Of a DNA stretch of 35,260 nucleotides, positions 32,425 to 35,260 are shown piece after piece; position 1 is the first letter of the stretch; the number at the start of each line of letters is the position of its first letter. The stretch covers positions 1 to 35,260 of the forward strand of contig JACPTI010000007.1 in NCBI GenBank assembly GCA_016192845.1, written 5' to 3'. The stretch is from Acidobacteriota bacterium. Lineage in GTDB: Bacteria; Acidobacteriota; Vicinamibacteria; Vicinamibacterales; UBA2999. The notes beneath the pieces are model-generated. The model made no database searches. It saw nothing but the letters and a program-made list of their open reading frames with translations, and was not told where the DNA came from. A program made the position numbers and the translations under genes.

Positions 32425-35260
32425 GTCGGACCTATTGGCGCAGTCTCGCGCAGATCGAGGAACGCCCCGAATTTCGCGCCGCTCTCGAGCGGGAGTTCCC
32501 GGAGGGCGCGTCGGAACTTCCCGAAGGGATCACCCGGCGCGACATGATGATGCTCCTGGGCGCCTCGCTGTCGCTCGCGGGGCTTGCGGGATGCCGGCGC
32601 CCCGTCGAAGAGATTGTCCCCTTTGTCAACGCCCCCGAGGAGATCGTCCCCGGGATCCCCCGCTACTACGCCACGACCATGCCGTTCCGCCGGAGCGCCT
32701 ACGGCCTGATCGTCGAGAGCCACGAAGGGCGACCGACCAAGATCGAGGGAAACCTTTCGCACCCCTCGACTCTGGGGGCCACGAGCTCCCTCGTCCAGGC
32801 GTCCGTGCTCGGCCTCTACGATCCCGACCGCTCGCAGTCGGTCACGCTGCAGGGTACGCGGAAGTCCTGGAGCGATTTCGTGACGGCCTGGGGGGAGCTA
32901 TCGCAGGCTCATGCCGCGGATGGCGGCGCCGGCCTTGCGGTCCTCTCCGAGTCCTTCTCCTCTCCCACGCTGGCGCGCCTGGCCTCCGAGCTCCGTGCCC
33001 GCTACCCTCGCTTGCAGTGGGCGACCTACGACGCCGTCAGCGACGAGAGCCGAGTCGCAGGACTGCGGTACGCCACGGGGCGCGACCTCGATCTCATGCT
33101 CCGGCTCGATCGAGCTGCGGTGATTCTCGCCCTCGACGCCGACCCGCTTCTCACCGACGCGGAGATGATCCGTCATGCGCGAGGTTTCGCGGAGGGAAGG
33201 CGCGCGGGAGCCTCCGGTGGCGAGATGAACCGACTTTACGCTGTTGAAGGGGTCTACTCCCTGACGGGGGCCATGGCAGATCATCGGCTGCGTCTCGAGA
33301 GCCGGCAGATCGCCCGCTTCCTCGCGGCGCTCGCTGCACGCCTTGCTCTGCCCGGAGCCGAGAGCCTTGGGGGAGCCGGCGTCCAGGGTGTGGACTCACG
33401 CTGGATCGACGCCCTTGCCAAGGACCTTCTGGCGAACCGCGGCAAGAGTCTCATCGTGGCTGGGGAACGCCAGCCCGCGGCCGTCCACGCCGCGGTCTTT
33501 GCCCTGAACGCGTATCTTGGCAACACAGGCAAGACGGTCAGCTACTACGAGACGAAGGACGCGGCGCTTCCGAGCGTGAGCTCGTTGGCCGCGCTCGTCT
33601 CCGCAATGAAGGGGGGCGCGGTCCAGACGCTCGTGGTCTTGGGCGGCAATCCTGTGTTCGATGCCCCCATCGATCTCGACTTCGCCTCGGCCATGGCGAA
33701 GGTCCCTCACTCGATCGCGCTCGGGCACACGGTCGACGAAACATCCTCCCAGGCGGAGTGGCATGTCCCGCTCGCTCACTACTTCGAATCGTGGGGAGAC
33801 GCGCGCGCGGTTGGAGGCACGCTCAGCGTCGTCCAGCCTCTGATCCTCCCCCTGTTCGGTGGACGAACCCCCGTTGAAGTGCTGGGGCTGATGGTCGGAG
33901 GCCAGGATCGTCCCGGCTACGACATCGTGCGGGAGACCTGGAAACCGATCCTGGGCGAGGGCGAGTTCGACAGGAAGTGGAACCGCGTCTTGCATGATGG
34001 GCTCCTTGCCGGCAGCGAGCTTCCCGAGGTCGTTCCCAATCTCGCCAAGGAGCCCTTTGCCGATCTCGGGCGCCTGATCGGCCGCCTTCGCGCCGGAGGC
34101 GCTTCGGCGAGCCTCGCCGAAGCCTTGGCGGAGGCGGGAGGCGCCGGCGCCACCGGGTCCCCGACCGAGGCGGGATCGCCGGGTGACCTGGAGATCGTGT
34201 TTCTCCCATCCCCGTGTCTTCACGACGGCCGATTCGCCAACAACGGGTGGCTGCAGGAGCTTCCCGATCCCCTCACCAAGCTCACCTGGGATAATCCCGC
34301 GCTTGTGAGCCCGAAGACCGCCGAAACGCTCGCTCTTGCGAGCGAGGATGGGATCCGTCTCGATTACGCGGGCCGATCGCTCGAGCTTCCCGTCTGGATC
34401 CTCCCCGGCATGGCGGACGGCGTGGTGGCCCTCACCCTTGGCTACGGTCGTGAACGCGCGGGGCGGATTGGGTCCGGGGTCGGGTTCGACACGTTCACGG
34501 TTCGATCCTCCCGGGCACCTGGCTTCGACGGCGGCGTCAAACTCACCAGACTCGGCCGCACATATCCGCTCTCGGCGACCCAGGACCACGGCAGCATGGA
34601 GGGCCGCCCCATCGTCCGGGAGTCGACCCTGACCGAGCTTCGGTCAGATCTGGCCTCGGCGCCAGCGCGAGCCGAGAGCGAGCAGGAGGGGGGCTCCCCA
34701 GAAGTCCCGGAAGGCGGAGCAGTCCCCGGCGCACTCGGCGTCTTCGAGGAGGAACCGGAGCACTTCTCGCTCTGGAAGGAGCATGCCTACGATCGGGGCC
34801 ACCAGTGGGGGATGACGATCGACTTGAACTCCTGCATCGGCTGCAACGCGTGCATGACGGCGTGCCAGAGCGAGAACAACGTTCCGGTTGTCGGCAAGAT
34901 CCAGGTTGCGAAACAGCGTGAGATGCACTGGATCCGGGTCGACCGGTACTTCTCCGGCGAGCCTTTCGGCAGCCCGGAGGTCGTCTTCCAGCCCATTCCC
35001 TGCATGCACTGCGAGGACGCTCCCTGCGAGCAGGTCTGCCCCGTGGCCGCGACGGTTCACGACGCGGAGGGTCTCAATGTGATGGTCTACAACCGGTGCA
35101 TCGGGACCCGCTACTGCTCGAACAACTGTCCCTACAAGGTGCGCCGGTTCAATTTCTTCAACTTCACGAAGGACACGCCGGACATTCTCCGGCTCGCGAT
35201 GAACCCGGACGTCACGGTCCGCGCGCGGGGCGTCATGGAGAAGTGCACCTACTGCACGCA
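32421..35260 (+). CDS. actB: Alternative complex III Fe-S/molybdopterin-like subunit (3' truncated by window)
   Basis: At least 946 residues, open to the last base. After a short cytoplasmic lead the Tat-like signal TRRDMMMLLGASLSLAGLAGC (residues about 38-58) ends in a lipobox. Residues about 70-700 resemble the molybdopterin oxidoreductase fold without the cofactor, as known for ActB. The C-terminal part has ferredoxin-like Cys clusters: CIGCNACMTAC (from residue 805), CMHCEDAPCEQVCP, CIGTRYCSNNCP and CTYC at the window end. It is membrane-associated on the periplasmic side and works with ActA and ActC. The GTG start overlaps actA. Codon choice (many ctt, tcc, ctc) differs a little from the genes to the left. 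Confidence 0.94.
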   Translation, partial: MSRTYWRSLAQIEERPEFRAALEREFPEGASELPEGITRRDMMMLLGASLSLAGLAGCRRPVEEIVPFVNAPEEIVPGIPRYYATTMPFRRSAYGLIVESHEGRPTKIEGNLSHPSTLGATSSLVQASVLGLYDPDRSQSVTLQGTRKSWSDFVTAWGELSQAHAADGGAGLAVLSESFSSPTLARLASELRARYPRLQWATYDAVSDESRVAGLRYATGRDLDLMLRLDRAAVILALDADPLLTDAEMIRHARGFAEGRRAGASGGEMNRLYAVEGVYSLTGAMADHRLRLESRQIARFLAALAARLALPGAESLGGAGVQGVDSRWIDALAKDLLANRGKSLIVAGERQPAAVHAAVFALNAYLGNTGKTVSYYETKDAALPSVSSLAALVSAMKGGAVQTLVVLGGNPVFDAPIDLDFASAMAKVPHSIALGHTVDETSSQAEWHVPLAHYFESWGDARAVGGTLSVVQPLILPLFGGRTPVEVLGLMVGGQDRPGYDIVRETWKPILGEGEFDRKWNRVLHDGLLAGSELPEVVPNLAKEPFADLGRLIGRLRAGGASASLAEALAEAGGAGATGSPTEAGSPGDLEIVFLPSPCLHDGRFANNGWLQELPDPLTKLTWDNPALVSPKTAETLALASEDGIRLDYAGRSLELPVWILPGMADGVVALTLGYGRERAGRIGSGVGFDTFTVRSSRAPGFDGGVKLTRLGRTYPLSATQDHGSMEGRPIVRESTLTELRSDLASAPARAESEQEGGSPEVPEGGAVPGALGVFEEEPEHFSLWKEHAYDRGHQWGMTIDLNSCIGCNACMTACQSENNVPVVGKIQVAKQREMHWIRVDRYFSGEPFGSPEVVFQPIPCMHCEDAPCEQVCPVAATVHDAEGLNVMVYNRCIGTRYCSNNCPYKVRRFNFFNFTKDTPDILRLAMNPDVTVRARGVMEKCTYCT

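Overview
The window is a GC-rich bacterial segment in which most genes start on ATG or GTG, sit close together and often overlap by 4 bp (ATGA or GTGA). The gene content suggests an Acidobacteriota genome, possibly of the Vicinamibacteria type: alternative complex III, a DUF885 protein, a TonB receptor with a carboxypeptidase-like N-terminal domain, exported beta-propellers and dispersed palindromes. The taxonomic placement is an inference from gene content. Several sharp junctions and composition changes mean that mis-assembly of a metagenomic contig cannot be excluded at 13.2-17.4 kb and at 31.2-31.8 kb.

Left part (1-12.2 kb), mostly housekeeping: the 3' end of gyrA; a 1.1 kb segment with one unknown membrane-anchored protein framed by a 16-bp inverted repeat; a small lipoprotein; then a leftward block rsmI-glmU-glmS-pcrA (16S rRNA methylation, UDP-GlcNAc synthesis, DNA helicase). 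Divergent from it run a DUF885 metallopeptidase-like gene and an FmdB zinc-ribbon gene. These converge on galU across a 36-bp-stem palindrome that supplies the stop codons of both genes.

Middle part (12.1-19.1 kb), rearranged: a 12-unit heptamer array precedes serS. SerS carries an exact 51-bp in-frame tandem duplication next to its active site. The serS 3' end occurs again 3,900 bp downstream, without that duplication. Between the copies lie an NTF2-like remnant, an exported cupredoxin/YVTN-propeller protein, a PAS-LuxR regulator with four clustered cysteines, and a response-regulator scrap; this stretch is visibly AT-richer. Then come a short FG-GAP-like gene, tRNA-Ser(UGA) and a type IV pilin.

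Highlight (19.05-28.45 kb): a rightward cluster of a polytopic membrane protein, a MotA/TolQ/ExbB-type channel, a DUF2149 protein, a CobN/ChlH-type chelatase with a signal peptide and C-terminal membrane anchor, a beta-propeller lipoprotein and a TonB-dependent receptor. The set resembles the Bacteroidota hmuRSTUV heme-uptake system, with the chelatase placed in the periplasm to remove metal from, or handle, an imported tetrapyrrole. Two near-identical regulatory segments lie before the first gene and before the receptor, tying them into one regulon. The lipoprotein gene contains a translated 165-bp palindromic insertion.

Right part (28.5-35.26 kb): a 32-residue membrane peptide, an SfsA/GIY-YIG (DUF123) fusion with an unresolved start, an exported SAM-methyltransferase-like protein, a zinc-ribbon protein, an inverted actE'-actF' scrap, and the start of an alternative complex III operon (actA, actB) that runs off the window. 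At least four units of a 27-nt REP-like palindrome with compensatory stem changes are scattered through the window.
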